Shown: in pieces, positions 21,366 through 32,775 of the stretch | Position numbering within the stretch: position 1 is the first letter of the stretch | Layout: the number at the start of each line of letters is the position of its first letter | Assembly (NCBI GenBank): GCA_946811695.1 | Contig: OX328126.1 | Coordinates: 9,140,361 to 9,204,360, forward strand | DNA from: Gonocerus acuteangulatus | Lineage: Eukaryota; Arthropoda; Insecta; Hemiptera; Coreidae | Direction of reading: 5' to 3' | Length of the DNA: 64,000 bases | The notes under the pieces: model-generated | The model's database searches: none | Told to the model about the DNA's origin: nothing | Seen by the model: the letters and a program-made list of their open reading frames with translations, nothing else | Translations under genes and position numbers: made by a program

Positions 21366-21370
21366 AAAAA
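21191..21370 (+). mobile_element. 5S-rRNA-headed SINE
   Basis: The first ~90 bp (21191-21279) read as 5S rRNA: GCCAACGGCCATAGCCACGT, CACCGGTTCCCGT, GATCACCGAAGTTAAGCAAC and GTCGGGCGTGGTCAGTACCT, so the internal Pol III control region is present, but the 5S part stops after ATGGG. Then come TAGATAGCCCGG and the tail GGCGCTAATGGCC...GTAGATGCGC, which is also the tail of tRNA-headed SINE-I here. A poly-A end follows. A 12-bp target duplication ATTACGACCACC flanks it (21179-21190 and 21371-21382), proving insertion by retrotransposition. Confidence 0.85.
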
Positions 21371-21532
21371 ATTACGACCACCGGGTGACACGTATCTACG
21401 AATTTTTCTGATTAACGGATTCGTGCTTTCCTTGTTCCAGAGTTTGTTTTGATTAACAAAAATGTCAACAACCTTTTCACATATCCTTTCATGAGCACTA
21501 GCAAACTCGATGCATTGCTTCGGAGTGTATTA

Positions 21533-22831
<1,299 letters not shown>

Positions 22832-22936
22832 ACAGATTGGGATAAAACACAATAAAAATTGACATTTTTTATTTAACGCTCTTGTAACGAACTGTAGATA
22901 CAAGAATCCCAAAGCAATCATCAACATGTGTAGTAT

Positions 22937-24213
22937 AAAAGTCCGACTCGCAGGAACTGCGTCATCTTAGCGCGGTTCCGTATATCTCGAAGAAGTGGAG
23001 TAGATTAGGCATCACAAATAACAGGAAACTGACAGTAGCCAACTTACACAGAAGCGGATAATTCTTAATCCTCATTCTTGAGGAAGGCTCAATAAGTCAA
23101 TACAATTTTGTAATGAAAACGTACTCACTCTACGACTACTGCTGTGAAGGCTCTATTCCAAACAACCGAAAATTCGTTGTCATTTTAAGTTCCTTGTTTT
23201 ACTAGCAAATTCGTTTCACTGTAATAATCAACTGTAAATATGGTCGATACAAAAGCAAACTAACGAATATGAAAAAATGCATCTTTCATTGCCCATCCTT
23301 AATAATTTCTGCTGGACTTATTTACCGCAAATTCTTCAATCTGACTTCACTCTATTAAAGGGAAAGTATTCCACTATCAAAAGGTCAAATCTGCCGAATA
23401 TTTGACTGTCCAAAAAAAAGTTATGAATAAATACTTTTCCACTCTGAAAAGTGTTGATTTTCATATTCGTTAGTTTGCTTTTGTATCGACGATATGTGCT
23501 TCATGGCAAATAAAATTTCATTCTCTCGTGGGTTAAATCTTTCTATAAAATAAGAAATAATGATAACTTCAGTTGTAGCAGGAGGAAGGTTATATAGATA
23601 GGAGAATTCAAAACAAACCTATCTATACGCCATCATGGTTAGCCACAGCCATCTTGATTTCCACAGCTATTCCAAACGTATTACCTATACATTTTACCGT
23701 TTCTTAGCTTATTTTACTACAATACTAATTTTACTGATAAATGCACAAACAAAAAACAAAAAAACAACCAATTAAAAAGTGAGATAAAAAAATAGAAAAC
23801 CCCTTTCAAAACAACAAAAAAATACTTTTTAAGTTTTAAGCGCTTTTATCTCGACGAATGGTTTCATTCGTTTTCCTATGTTAAGAAACCTATAAAAAAA
23901 GTACCTGGAAAAAAGTACCTGCTCAAAAACGTAAGCGTTACGATTTTTTTTGCGCGAATTTCGCCCCAAATGCCATCTTCCTTTGTGCGGATTCTGCTGG
24001 CTAACGAACTTGACCTTTAGAATAAAAAGACAGTTTTTTTTTACTAAATTTCATCAATATCGGACCATTTTTGAGCTTGCAAGAGCGTTAACAGACAAGC
24101 ATATATATATTTTCGTGATCTATGGGGTCTGAAACGAGAAAGTTTCTGGTCGGCACTTCCAGATTGCGTCATGAGGTCAACCCCTATGGAGATAGTGAGG
24201 AACCGCGCTAAAA
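22937..24213 (-). mobile_element. Repeat B, copy 2
   Basis: From GTCCGACTCGCAGGAACTGC to GGAACCGCGCTAAAAA, the reverse of copy 1. Its left part is enlarged by a MITE (23243-23493). Here the internal TA place has shrunk to a few units near 24102. Confidence 0.65.
23243..23493. mobile_element. MITE with 30-bp terminal inverted repeats
   Basis: CGATACAAAAGCAAACTAAC at the left reappears inverted at the right (GTTAGTTTGCTTTTGTATCG), continuing through GAATATGAAAA. About 250 bp, no coding frame. A half copy lies at 26663-26792. It sits within repeat B2. Confidence 0.7.
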
Positions 24214-24499
24214 ACCAAAACCGGATCAATTAATGTTGGAGTTTATGTTCAATTTGAATTCCCCCGCCCAACTTAGGTCCTCGTTTATTAAGGATACTAC
24301 CAAAGGCGCTGCTGTATGTATATGGTAGGCTACGTTTTTATGAGTATTGGATGGATTCCTTGTAAAAGTGGTTATTGGTAAGGGAATGAGTAAGCCAATC
24401 AGCAAGGATGAGTGACAGCCAGAAGAAGCCGCAGAGGAATCCGGCGAAATATTGCGAAGAAAGAAGGAGCAAGACTGCCGGAGAAAGAAGCAGCATTAA

Positions 24500-24503
24500 A
24501 ACA

Positions 24504-24570
<67 letters not shown>

Positions 24571-24625
24571 GGTCTGAGGAATGTGCTTTGTTGTGCAATT
24601 CTTGCGTGATGGAATTTTACATATC
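24500..24625. mobile_element. (TA)n with the end of a decayed repeat A
   Basis: (TA)n at 24508-24562 is followed by GAGGAATGTGCTTTGTTGTG and TTCTTGCGTGATGGA, a diverged version of the repeat A end (GAGGAAAGTGCTTAGTTATG...). The body is missing. The TA-derived reading frames on both strands are artefacts. Confidence 0.5.
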
Positions 24626-24947
24626 TCTCAGAAATACGGAGTTCAGTTTGAAAATTCCTTTTCATATATTAAGAACGCAATACTTCGTGTAGAAAAGATA
24701 TAAAAAAGTATAATTGGATGTAAATTGAATATGTAAATGAGTGACAATGAAAAGCGTTAATGGCCCGCATAAAAACTTTTCCCCATTTCCAGAAGACTGG
24801 AAGTGAAAGCAAACGTGCGCCCGTACGGAAAGTAAAAGTTGTTGGTACTTCGGGATAATTTCATCAGAGTGGCAACAAGCACTTTTCAACTTTTATACAA
24901 AAAGTTATGCTTTAGAGAACACCAAAAAAAAAACCCTAAGTAGGACT
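24626..24947. other. Anonymous DNA
   Basis: A reading frame of 75 codons on the minus strand has no recognisable motif. Nothing else was recognised. Confidence 0.35.
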
Positions 24948-25858
24948 AAAAGTCCGTCACGCAGGAGCTGCATAACTAAGCACTTTCCTCAGAATTTGGG
25001 TAGTGTAGATTGCTTTCCAGAACAATTTGCTTAAAATATCCTACATAAATAAAATAAAAACATGAATAGTTCTCTTTTAAATTTGTAATGAGTAACTGAT
25101 CAATTATTAATTTGCTTCCAGAGTTATGTTTACACATGGTACCTATTAGACTACGTAATAAATACAAAAAACCTCATATTATCGTATTTTGATCTAACGC
25201 AGGAACAGGATACAGTCACTCTAGTGGTAGAAAGCGCTCCTTGCGGAGGCTTTGTGAACCTACGTCTGACGGGCTTTTCTATTGAAATATAATATTACAA
25301 ATTAAACCCCCGCTTTCCGATTGACCGATTCAGCTCATTTTTACAACGCTTCTTTCTCATGAGTTACCCACGACGTATACCGCGTTTTGTTACAATACAG
25401 CAGAAATTACGACCGGTATGAGTATATTAAGAATTTGGGTCAGGAGTAAACCCCCTCTTCTAATGAAGCGATTTAGTTTATTTTTACAACACATATTTAC
25501 CTGTAGATTACCACTACGAATACCGAGTTTCGTCGAAATATACCAAAAATCACGGCTGGTAGTGGCGAATTGGTATTGTGGGGCCGGAGTAAACCCCCCC
25601 CCCCCCCTTCTAATGAACCGATTTAGTTCATTTTTATATCTCACTTTTCTCTCTATATTACCACTACGAATACCAAGTTTCGTTGAAATATAACAAATAT
25701 TACGGCTGAATTAGTGTTTTGGGTTCGGGGTAACCCCCCCCCCTTCCGGTGGACCGACATTGGTGGTTAACGAACTCGTTCAATCGTTTGCTAATTGAAT
25801 GCTATATACCAAGTTTCGTGACGAAAAAACAAAAACTCTGGCCGCTATCGTGTTAACA

Positions 25859-25922
<64 letters not shown>

Positions 25923-26056
25923 TATATATAAATTTTAACGGGGGTCATGTTCGGTGTCTACTAGGTAGGATCGATAAAGATTTGAAGAAATTTTTCAAAA
26001 ATTCCATCATGAGTCCAACCTCAATAGCTACTTTCCTTCGGAGGAAAGTGCTAAAA
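24948..26056 (-). mobile_element. Repeat A, copy 5
   Basis: Very similar to copy 4 over its first ~600 bp, then fewer modules. A long C tract lies at about 25595-25607, and (TA)n at 25861-25931. Ends with CTTTCCTTCGGAGGAAAG. Confidence 0.7.
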
Positions 26057-26662
26057 GTGACATTGGAATCGAGAAAGTGAAAAAATTAAATGTTTCTAAA
26101 AATAAACTTCATGTTTCTCCATTTCTACAATATTCAAAATTACTTTATTGAAGCTTAGTTTTCATGTCTGTAACCCGGAAGTAAAGGAAACCATGTCACA
26201 TATTTTTAATTGTTCAGGAGGGGCAATTTTCCATAACTTTGAACTATTAAAATTTGTTTCTTTGTTAATTATAGAAACAGTTTAAAGACAATTTTTCGAA
26301 TTGTTATTGGCACTGATATGTAATTGTAAGAATTGATCATAGTCAAACAAAACCAAGTCCTCCACATGGTGTCTTTTTCCTGTAATGAAAACGGATTTTA
26401 TTTTTAACTGTCTTATCTTCGTTATTTATGGGGGCAGGACATAGTGCTTTACGCCATTATAGGGGTAAAAAAAAACGCATTAAGGTGTTGTTAAGTCAAT
26501 TTAATAAAGAAAAATGGACATGGTGTGCTTCACCTCCGGGATACAGAAGGTCAATGAAGATCTAAAAGATTTTCAAACAGGTTTTCCTGAGGGCAACTCC
26601 TATAGGTCCATTCCTTCGCATTAAAAAAATAAAAATAATTTCAATCTAGTTGGGCACCGCAA
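26057..26662. other. Anonymous AT-rich DNA
   Basis: No gene or known repeat was recognised. Confidence 0.4.
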
Positions 26663-26792
26663 ATAAAAACAATAGAGTGAAGTCAGATTGAAGAATTTGC
26701 CGTAAATAAGTCCAGCAGAAATTATTAAAGATGGACAATGAAAGATGCATTTTTTCACATTCATTAGTTTGCTTTTGTATCGACGATATGAG
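26663..26792. mobile_element. Half copy of the 23-kb MITE
   Basis: Matches about 23262-23350 inverted (AGTGAAGTCAGATTGAAGAA; GCAGAAATTATTAAAGATGG) and ends in the terminal repeat TTAGTTTGCTTTTGTATCG. Confidence 0.65.
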
Positions 26793-27204
26793 GTATAAAT
26801 ATATATTTATGACCCAATTTAATATAATATCTCGGTATAATTATGGAAGCCACAAGATTTGTGATTAGCTTCTTGAGAGGTTTAATACCTGTCAGCCTGT
26901 TTGTGGAGGTTCTCCGTGAAGAGCTAGGCTGGTGATATGTGTCGTGATGTGACACCAACATGTCTCCTGTATCCCTTATTATCACTGCAAGTCTGACAGT
27001 TATCGCTCGTATCGCCCTAAACTCGAAAACGCATCAAATACCCCGTCTGTCATATCTGCATATGGCATTACTATTATGTCAAATTTCAATATCAACCAAA
27101 AATGATTTATTTATATATCTCTACCTTGGAACAAAAAGGGTCAATGTCCAAACCTCAGAAATTTGAGTTAATTGCGCGAGTGACATCAGGGTGTAATTTT
27201 TTTT
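26793..27204. other. Unclassified DNA
   Basis: Somewhat G+C-richer around 26880-27060. No convincing coding motif; frames of ~70 codons on both strands are probably chance. Confidence 0.35.
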
Positions 27205-27345
27205 TTTTTTTTTAACGACGCTATATTTGAAGTCCTAATTCAAGTTCGCTAACCAGCAGAATCCGTGACCGTTTGTCATAAAAGGTATTTTTTTTTTTAA
27301 CGGCGCATCGACAAATCTGGGCCATTAGCGCCGATCAGGGTGTAA
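27205..27345 (-). mobile_element. SINE-I tail joined to B-like relic sequence
   Basis: The minus strand reads the SINE tail GGCGCTAATGGCCCAGATTT and TGCGCCGTT, a poly-A, then ACCTTTTATGACAAACGGTC and GCTGGTTAGCGAACTTGAAT. The same order occurs at 32895-33135, so the two loci share an older SINE insertion that was copied together with its surroundings. Confidence 0.55.
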
Positions 27346-27366
27346 TATATTAAGATTAATTGCTAA

Positions 27367-27757
27367 AAAGGGCAATGTCTTTCCATTGACAGCTATTGAA
27401 GAAAGGGCAATGTCTTTCCATTGACAGCTATTGAAGAAAGGGCAATGTCTTTCCATTGACAGCTATTGAAGAAAGGGCAATGTCTTTCCATTGACAGCTA
27501 TTGAAGAAAGGGCAATGTCTTTCCTTTGACAGCTATTGAAGAAAGGGCAATGTCTTTCCATTGACAGCTATTGAAGAAAGGGCAATGTCTTTCCATTGAC
27601 AGCTATTGAAGAAAGGGCAATGTCTTTCCATTGACAGCTATTGAAGAAAGGGCAATGTCTTTCCATTGACAGCTATTGAAGAAAGGGCAATGTCTTTCCA
27701 TTGACAGCTATTGAAGAAAGGGCAATGTCTTTCCATTGACAGCTATTGAAGAAAAGA
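27367..27757. repeat. 35-bp minisatellite, about 11 copies
   Basis: GGGCAATGTCTTTCCATTGA recurs every 35 bp (27370, 27405 and on), nearly without change; one unit has CCTTTGA. No variable spacers, so not a CRISPR. Confidence 0.95.
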
Positions 27758-27935
27758 ATATTTTCCTTTAACATTTGCCCATTTACAGTTATTTTTATCC
27801 CATTTTATCCCACTCTGATGTCGCTCGTGCAGTTCACTCAAATTTCAGAGCTTTGAACATTGGCCCTTTTTGTTCCAAGGTACGTATATATAAATATATT
27901 CAATTTCACCACAATGTACTAATGGGACCCCATTT

Positions 27936-28155
<220 letters not shown>

Positions 28156-28228
28156 TCTCTGTGATCTTCTGAGGCATGGGGTCGTTAAAGCAGCAATCCT
28201 TCTTTCTTCATACTACTTTATTTATTAG

Positions 28229-28270
28229 GTCCGACACGTTTCGTGCATATTTTCGCACCTCTTCAGGGGC
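28229..28270 (-). ncRNA. Hammerhead-like ribozyme motif, left arm
   Basis: Minus strand: CUGAAGA core, one extra G, stem II GUGC-GAAAAUAU-GCAC, GAAA, ACGUGU, GUC, GGACC. Core and cleavage triplet are intact. Stem III is palindromic only with a G-U pair, and stem I pairs for only two bases before a mismatch. Confidence 0.6.
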
Positions 28271-28333
28271 TCTGGAGTTTTAAACCAGACTCCAGAGCGA
28301 GTACATGGTGACGAGAGGGCTTCCTAGCAAGAA

Positions 28334-28377
28334 GTGTCCCTGAAGAGGTGCGAAAATATGCACGAAACATGTCGGGC
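28334..28377 (+). ncRNA. Hammerhead-like ribozyme motif, right arm
   Basis: Plus strand: core CUGAAGA (28340-28346), extra G, stem II GUGC-GAAAAUAU-GCAC, GAAA, self-complementary ACAUGU, GUC, then GGGCC. Stem I: UGUCC before the core pairs with GGGCC after the cleavage site, including one G-U. This is among the best-preserved copies in the window. Confidence 0.65.
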
Positions 28378-28445
28378 CTAATAAATAAAGTAGTGTGAAG
28401 AAAGGATTACTGTTTTGACGACTTCATGCCTCCTAGGATCACAGA

Positions 28446-28448
<3 letters not shown>

Positions 28449-28503
<55 letters not shown>
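28449..28503. repeat. (TA)n microsatellite
   Basis: Right half of the array that the 28-kb hammerhead element appears to split. Confidence 0.95.
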
Positions 28504-28505
<2 letters not shown>

Positions 28506-28794
28506 GTGGGTGAGTGTTTTGTGGTATATATTGTTGCGATAAGGAACAGTTGAACGAGTTCGTCAGCCAAAAAAATCGGTGTTTCTGATGAGGGGCTAAC
28601 AGTTAACAAAAACACCTACATTCCTTCAAGAATTGCTGATGGCGGACTACTGGCCCTAACGAGACGAAAAAAAAATTCTACGAACGTCAAACATACTCGC
28701 AAAATTCAAAAGTACCTACCCGATAAGAATATATAAAACTCTAAGAGAAAAGAAAACTACCGTAAAGACCTGAAGTTTATATATAAGTTACTTT
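28504..28794. other. Repeat A-like relic and unclassified DNA
   Basis: TTGAACGAGTTCGTCAGCC at about 28551 matches the phrase after (TA)n in repeat A. The rest is unplaced. Confidence 0.35.
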
Positions 28795-29035
28795 TCGGAC
28801 CTTACACAGAATACCAAATGTATGGAGGTGAAAGAGACTGGCTCTCCTGTGCGGTGTAATGTGTGACGTAAGCAGAGTCCATGGAGGTAGATGATACCTA
28901 ATTCGATTGTCCCTTCTACCTCGCTGGCAGCCTCTCATCCCTACGGTGCTGCTTTGAATTCCCCTAGCGGCGTTCACTTCTAACCTTACTCATCCTTCAT
29001 AATTTTCATAAACTCTCCGCCGGGCCAGCTCTACT
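28795..29035. repeat. Dispersed repeat C, copy 1
   Basis: ATGTGTGACGTAAGCAGAGT and ATTCGATTGTCCCTTCTACC also occur at 30835-30965 in the same order. The family is unclassified and could be the 3' UTR of a LINE. The minus reading frame at 28777-28977 has no known motif. Confidence 0.5.
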
Positions 29036-29041
29036 CACAAG

Positions 29042-29073
<32 letters not shown>

Positions 29074-29525
29074 CTCTCTCTAATCACTGTCCCTTTTTAA
29101 TGTCCACTTAGAAAGACCGCCAGACGGGATTATTTAATATCAGAGACAATTTCCTGTAATTTCTCTCCGCTTTTATCATAGTCCTTCAAAAGGACTTCAT
29201 AATAAAGTTTAGAAAATTATATTAGTTACAAGACCTTTAACTTAGACCCTTGAACTTGTAGCAGAAATAAATTTTATTAAATAAAGTCATAATAAGACGG
29301 ATCCGCCTCCTGAATAAAATATTTTTAAACAATTTGGGAACTTCCGCTTGGATATGGAAAGGTTGTCAGCATTTTAGAAGAGACAATTTTTTATTAAATT
29401 TTTATAATTTGTAATTTTATTTTTTGTAATAAGCATTATATCCGTTTGTTTTATATAGAATTCGATTATTATTTTAGTGCATTATTAAGGGACGAATTTT
29501 CCTAAATATTAGTGACTTCGTAATT
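29036..29525. other. Anonymous AT-rich DNA
   Basis: T run at 29041-29067; nothing else was recognised. Confidence 0.4.
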
Positions 29526-29657
29526 TTTTTTCTTTTTTCTTTTTTTTTGCGGTGCATTGGATGAGAAAATTCCTGCCACCGATGGGACTCGAACCCACCA
29601 TCTCCCGCATGAGAGTCTAAGGCGTTAGACCAGCCACTAAACCACGGGGAGACCCTT
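29526..29657 (-). mobile_element. SINE-I, short copy
   Basis: Minus strand: GGTCTCCCCGTGGTTTAGTG (A-box region), GAGATGGTGGGTTCGAGTCC (B box), then AGGAATTTTCTCATCC, after which the body is cut and an A-rich tail begins. The usual middle and 3' tail are missing. Confidence 0.7.
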
Positions 29658-29959
29658 TATTACATTTAAAGCATAAAAATTATGTACTTAAATGATCTTG
29701 GAAATCATTATTTGTTATTATTTAGAGTAACTTAAGTCCAGTTTATCTCCAGATTTTGATAGGGCATACGAACCAAGTTTTGGGACACGAAACCCAGACA
29801 TCCAGCATTTAATAGGTACCTCCAGAGGGCGAAAGAAAGCGATCGGAGAATATTTCTGACCTTACTATCTCTCTACTCTGTCGTAAATTCATGAATCAGT
29901 TACTTGAAAAATACATGCCTCTTTGGCCTGTGAAGAGATTTTTTAGCTAAAATATAATA
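29658..29959. other. Anonymous DNA
   Basis: Nothing recognised. Confidence 0.35.
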
Positions 29960-30045
29960 GATTGATTGGTACTTATGTACTTTATTTATTCTTATGGGAC
30001 GAAGTCCCAGAATAAAGTTTTTTTTTTTTCATTCATTCATATTAG
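29960..30045 (+). mobile_element. CR1/Jockey-type LINE 3' end
   Basis: TTCTTATGGGACGAAGTCCC, AGAATAAAG, a T run and CATTCATTCAT match the end of the LINE at 42112-43045. GGGACGAAGTCCC forms a small hairpin. Extremely 5'-truncated. Confidence 0.7.
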
Positions 30046-30117
30046 TTGCACCAAGAAGTGAGTCTCGTTCAGGGATTCGGATCATTATTATTATTGGTGG
30101 TTTATAATATAATATAA

Positions 30118-30118
<1 letters not shown>

Positions 30119-30170
<52 letters not shown>
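30119..30170. repeat. (ATT)n microsatellite
   Basis: Trinucleotide run directly before the MITE at 30172. Confidence 0.9.
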
Positions 30171-30171
<1 letters not shown>

Positions 30172-30172
<1 letters not shown>

Positions 30173-30364
30173 CGAGTTGGATTGACTAACCTATATAACC
30201 TTGAGCGAGCGGAAACGCATAGCAATTATGCCATTAACATATAATTGCTACTGGTTTCCTAGGTTATATAACATTAGCACTCATGTTAATGGCATAATTG
30301 CTATGCATTTCCGCTCGCTACGCTCGCTCAAGGTTATATCGAAACTCTAGACAATCCAACTCGT
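30172..30364. mobile_element. MITE with ACGAGTTGGATTG ends
   Basis: Terminal inverted repeats ACGAGTTGGATTG and CAATCCAACTCGT, with inner blocks GAGCGAGCGGAAACGCATAG mirrored on the other side. No coding frame. The same ends appear in the centre of the palindrome at 18831-20519. Confidence 0.75.
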
Positions 30365-30834
30365 TAGTAATATAGATCACTGGGTTTTCGGTAGAAAATG
30401 GGCCGATATGCAATTTATCATTGCTTCAAAAGTGTACTTTTTTAGTCGTTGGTAAATCCCAAATACTCATTTTCCTAGCCGAAAGAACAGCACAAAAAAC
30501 ACTAAGAAGTGAATCAAAAAACTTGTAAAAAACACAAGCCTAACAGTAAATGAACACAAAACGGAAGAAAGAACAGCCAATGGAATTGACCATAGTAATG
30601 AACCAATAGAAACGCTTCATTTGAGTTCTCATTTCATGATCCGGATCCCTGAATGAGACCCACTTCTCGAGATCGGTGCAAATAGTACCTAAGTACCGAT
30701 TGTTGTAATCGTGCCCCCAATGTTTGAAAATATGCATTCAATATTTTAACGTATTTATTTACTTCTTCTAAACCCAAAAGAAGACCAGGAATTACAAGAG
30801 AATTTAAAATCGACGATACTGAAAGAGGTTCCAC

Positions 30835-30965
30835 TACCCAGTGTTATGTGTGACGTAAGCAGAGTCCATAGAGGTAGTGGAAATACCAAATTCGATTGTC
30901 CCTTCTACCTCGCTGACAGACTCCATCCTCTTTTCGAACAACCCCCACTTACATCCAACCTTCTT
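30835..30965. repeat. Dispersed repeat C, copy 2
   Basis: Second copy of the repeat at 28795-29035. Between 30380 and 30834 nothing was recognised; the two overlapping minus reading frames there lack motifs. Confidence 0.5.
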
Positions 30966-31194
30966 CAAGCTTTATAAATTTGAAACGTGGGCCTGTAAAG
31001 GACACAATACAATTTCTGTAGGCCATTAATAAATAAACTCCGTATTAAGACAGCAGGATATTTCAGGGTCTGTTTGCGAAGACTACACCCAGTTACGATG
31101 ATTAGATAGTTAGCCGTCGAGGTGATAAGTAAAGATGGAATGGTTGGGATTCGGCTAAAGAAACCTCAATACGATTTTGTTTTAAAAAAATCTA

Positions 31195-31241
31195 TATTTC
31201 GGACGTTTCGGCTACTCATTGGTAGCCTTCGTCAGCTAAAA
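31195..31241 (-). ncRNA. Hammerhead-like ribozyme motif, left arm of the Penelope-like element
   Basis: Minus strand: core CUGACGA, extra A, stem II GGCUAC-CAAUGA-GUAGCC, GAAA, CGUC (cleavage triplet GUC), then CGAAAU, which can pair with AUUUUAG before the core apart from one mismatch. It lies downstream of the endonuclease fragment on the same strand, in the 3' non-coding region. Confidence 0.65.
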
Positions 31242-31676
31242 TGACAAAAAAAGAAATTAATACAGAAACAAACAAGAAAAATTTATAATTGTGATAGGTA
31301 ACAGAACTATAGATACAATTTAACTTATAACAGAACATATCGTCTTAAATTCTTAGAATGAGTAGAATGAAAAAGAAAATAGGTACAATAATTGATTTTA
31401 ATAGTAATTAGTAACTTTAATTGATTTTACAAAGAAATAAGATACTACATACCAATGGAAATGCCGAGCGGCAGAGGAAGACCAAGGTTGGCAATTAAGT
31501 AACCATTGTGAAAAGTGTCTAAGGAAAAAAGGAATCTGCAAGGGGTATATGTAACTGGAAACAGCAAGAGGTGGGGGAAACGGGCGGTAATGATCAAACA
31601 GATGTTTATTACATTTTATGACAGGAAAGGAGAAAAAGGTGTTAATGGAAGGATACCCAAGGGGCAAGGTAAAAAT

Positions 31677-31919
31677 CTAGGTAGGTGGTCGGGAGAGTAT
31701 TTGGAAAATATTAGCGTACATAGGAGAAATGCCTTGTTGGTCAGTTTTGTAATTTATATTGTTTTTGTTTAAGTTTATGTGTACACATTCCGAGATCTGT
31801 AGTCTTTTTTTGTTTCGTTGTGTAGATAGAATTTTCGTGTCGTCGAAGTTAAAAGTGTGTTTTTGTGTAATGGCGTGTTTTGCAAGTGCAGATTTATCTA
31901 TTTCTTTATTAGTGATGGT
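31677..31919 (-). pseudogene. Penelope-like GIY-YIG endonuclease, C-terminal end
   Basis: The minus frame reads TNKEIDKSALAKHAITQKH, then TFNFDDTKIL, then ISECVHINLNKNNINYKTD and a stop at about 31677. The pattern SA-x-A-x-H.....H-x-F-x-F....K-I-L, then E-x-x-x-I......NNIN is the usual C-terminal part of the GIY-YIG endonuclease of Penelope-like elements, including the late glutamate. The RT and the GIY and YIG strands are absent. The reading frame upstream of 31919 enters the hairpin loop and is not native. Confidence 0.7.
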
Positions 31920-32033
31920 ACACAACATAAACGAACCATCACTAATAAAGAAATAGATAAATCTGCACTTGCAAAACACGCCATTACACAAAAACACACT
32001 TTTAACTTCGACGACACGAAAATTCTATCTACA
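31821..32033. repeat. 99-bp perfect inverted repeat with 15-nt loop
   Basis: 31821-31919 and 31935-32033 are perfectly complementary as far as I can read them by eye; the loop is 31920-31934. Both arms encode the same endonuclease piece on opposite strands (ALAKHAITQKHTFNF). Confidence 0.9.
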
Positions 32034-32197
32034 CTATTAAAATCAATTATTGTACCTATTTTCTTTTTCATTCTACTCATTCTAAGAATTTAAGACGATA
32101 TGTTCTGTTATAAGTTAAATTGTATCTATAGTTCGGTTACCTATCACAATTATAAATTTTTCTTGTTTGTTTCTGTATTAATTTCTTTTTTTGTCAT

Positions 32198-32240
32198 TTT
32201 AGCTGACGAAGGCTACCAATGAGTAGCCGAAACGTCCGAA
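32198..32240 (+). ncRNA. Hammerhead-like ribozyme motif, right arm of the Penelope-like element
   Basis: Plus-strand mirror of 31195-31241, with the same core CUGACGA (32203-32209), six-pair stem II, GAAA and GUC. Confidence 0.65.
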
Positions 32241-32312
32241 ATATAGATTTTTTTTAAAACAAAATCATATTGAGGTTTATTTAGCCGAATCCCAACCATT
32301 CCATCTTTACTT

Positions 32313-32775
32313 ACACCCAGTTACTTCTCCAGTTACTCGTGAAGTATCTGTAGTGATTACAACAGTGATTCAGCGCATGCCCATAACTCATACGTATAAG
32401 AAGATGATATGCATTAGAAAACATATTAAATAAAAAATATAAGCAAAAACGCGAATTTTTTAGAAAAGACATATGTTTAAAGGGCTGCAACTTCGCACCA
32501 AATGGACCAATCGAGTTCGTTGTGGTCTCAAAAAAATAGTATTTTTAAGCACTAAAAGGCAGTACCCAGGAAATAGTCGTTTATTTTGGTTAACAACTTG
32601 AATTTGATAGTGCAAAATATCCTAAATTATGAGTTTTGATGGCTGGGGCTTTAACAAAAAATGCAGACGTTTGATAATTATTAAACGTCTGGAACAATTT
32701 TAAAATGAATCAATCATCACTGAATACCCAAACCGAAAATGAGTAAGAAAAAGTAGCAGTATTAACTTTTATAAG
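32313..32775. other. Anonymous AT-rich DNA
   Basis: About 32440-32600 resembles 41930-42090 (AAAGGGCTG...CCAATCG; TTTTTAAGCACT; CAGTACACAGG-type), so an unnamed dispersed repeat is present in both places. Confidence 0.4.

Larger units (their letters stand above)
28153..28449. mobile_element. Head-to-head hammerhead element (28 kb) inside (TA)n
   Basis: Outer arms ATTCTCTGTGATCTTCTGAG (left) and GGATCACAGAGAAT (right), then CTACTTTATTTATTAGG inverted as CCTAATAAATAAAGTAG, give an inverted repeat of about 120 bp per arm. Both arms carry a hammerhead-like motif. A small hairpin at the centre (CTCTGGAGT...ACTCCAGAG, 28270-28298) adds structure. It is flanked on both sides by TA runs, as if inserted into one array. 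No protein is encoded. Confidence 0.75.
31127..32312 (-). mobile_element. Penelope-like retroelement, 5'-truncated, head-to-head
   Basis: Outer arms 31127-31406 and 32034-32312 are inverted copies (AAGTAAAGATGGAATGGTTG at the left end, its complement at the right end). Inside, 31821-31919 and 31935-32033 form a second inverted pair. Only the left side keeps a middle piece (31407-31820) with the end of a GIY-YIG-type endonuclease and its 3' UTR. Each outer arm has a hammerhead-like motif. A 13-bp repeat TACACCCAGTTAC at 31084-31096 and 32312-32324 may be the target duplication, with ~30 bp extra on the left. Penelope-like elements are known for such partial, inverted structures and for hammerhead motifs. 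Confidence 0.75.

Noticed and set aside
27367..27757. 35-bp direct repeat array as a CRISPR
   Set aside because: Units are contiguous, without variable spacers, and the genome is eukaryotic.
30172..30364. Assigning the ACGAGTTGGATTG MITE to a named superfamily
   Set aside because: The flanking ATT/TTA-rich sequence makes the target duplication ambiguous, so no superfamily can be supported.
31857..32093. 78-codon plus-strand reading frame as a gene
   Set aside because: It is the inverted copy of the Penelope-like endonuclease fragment running through the hairpin loop into non-coding sequence.
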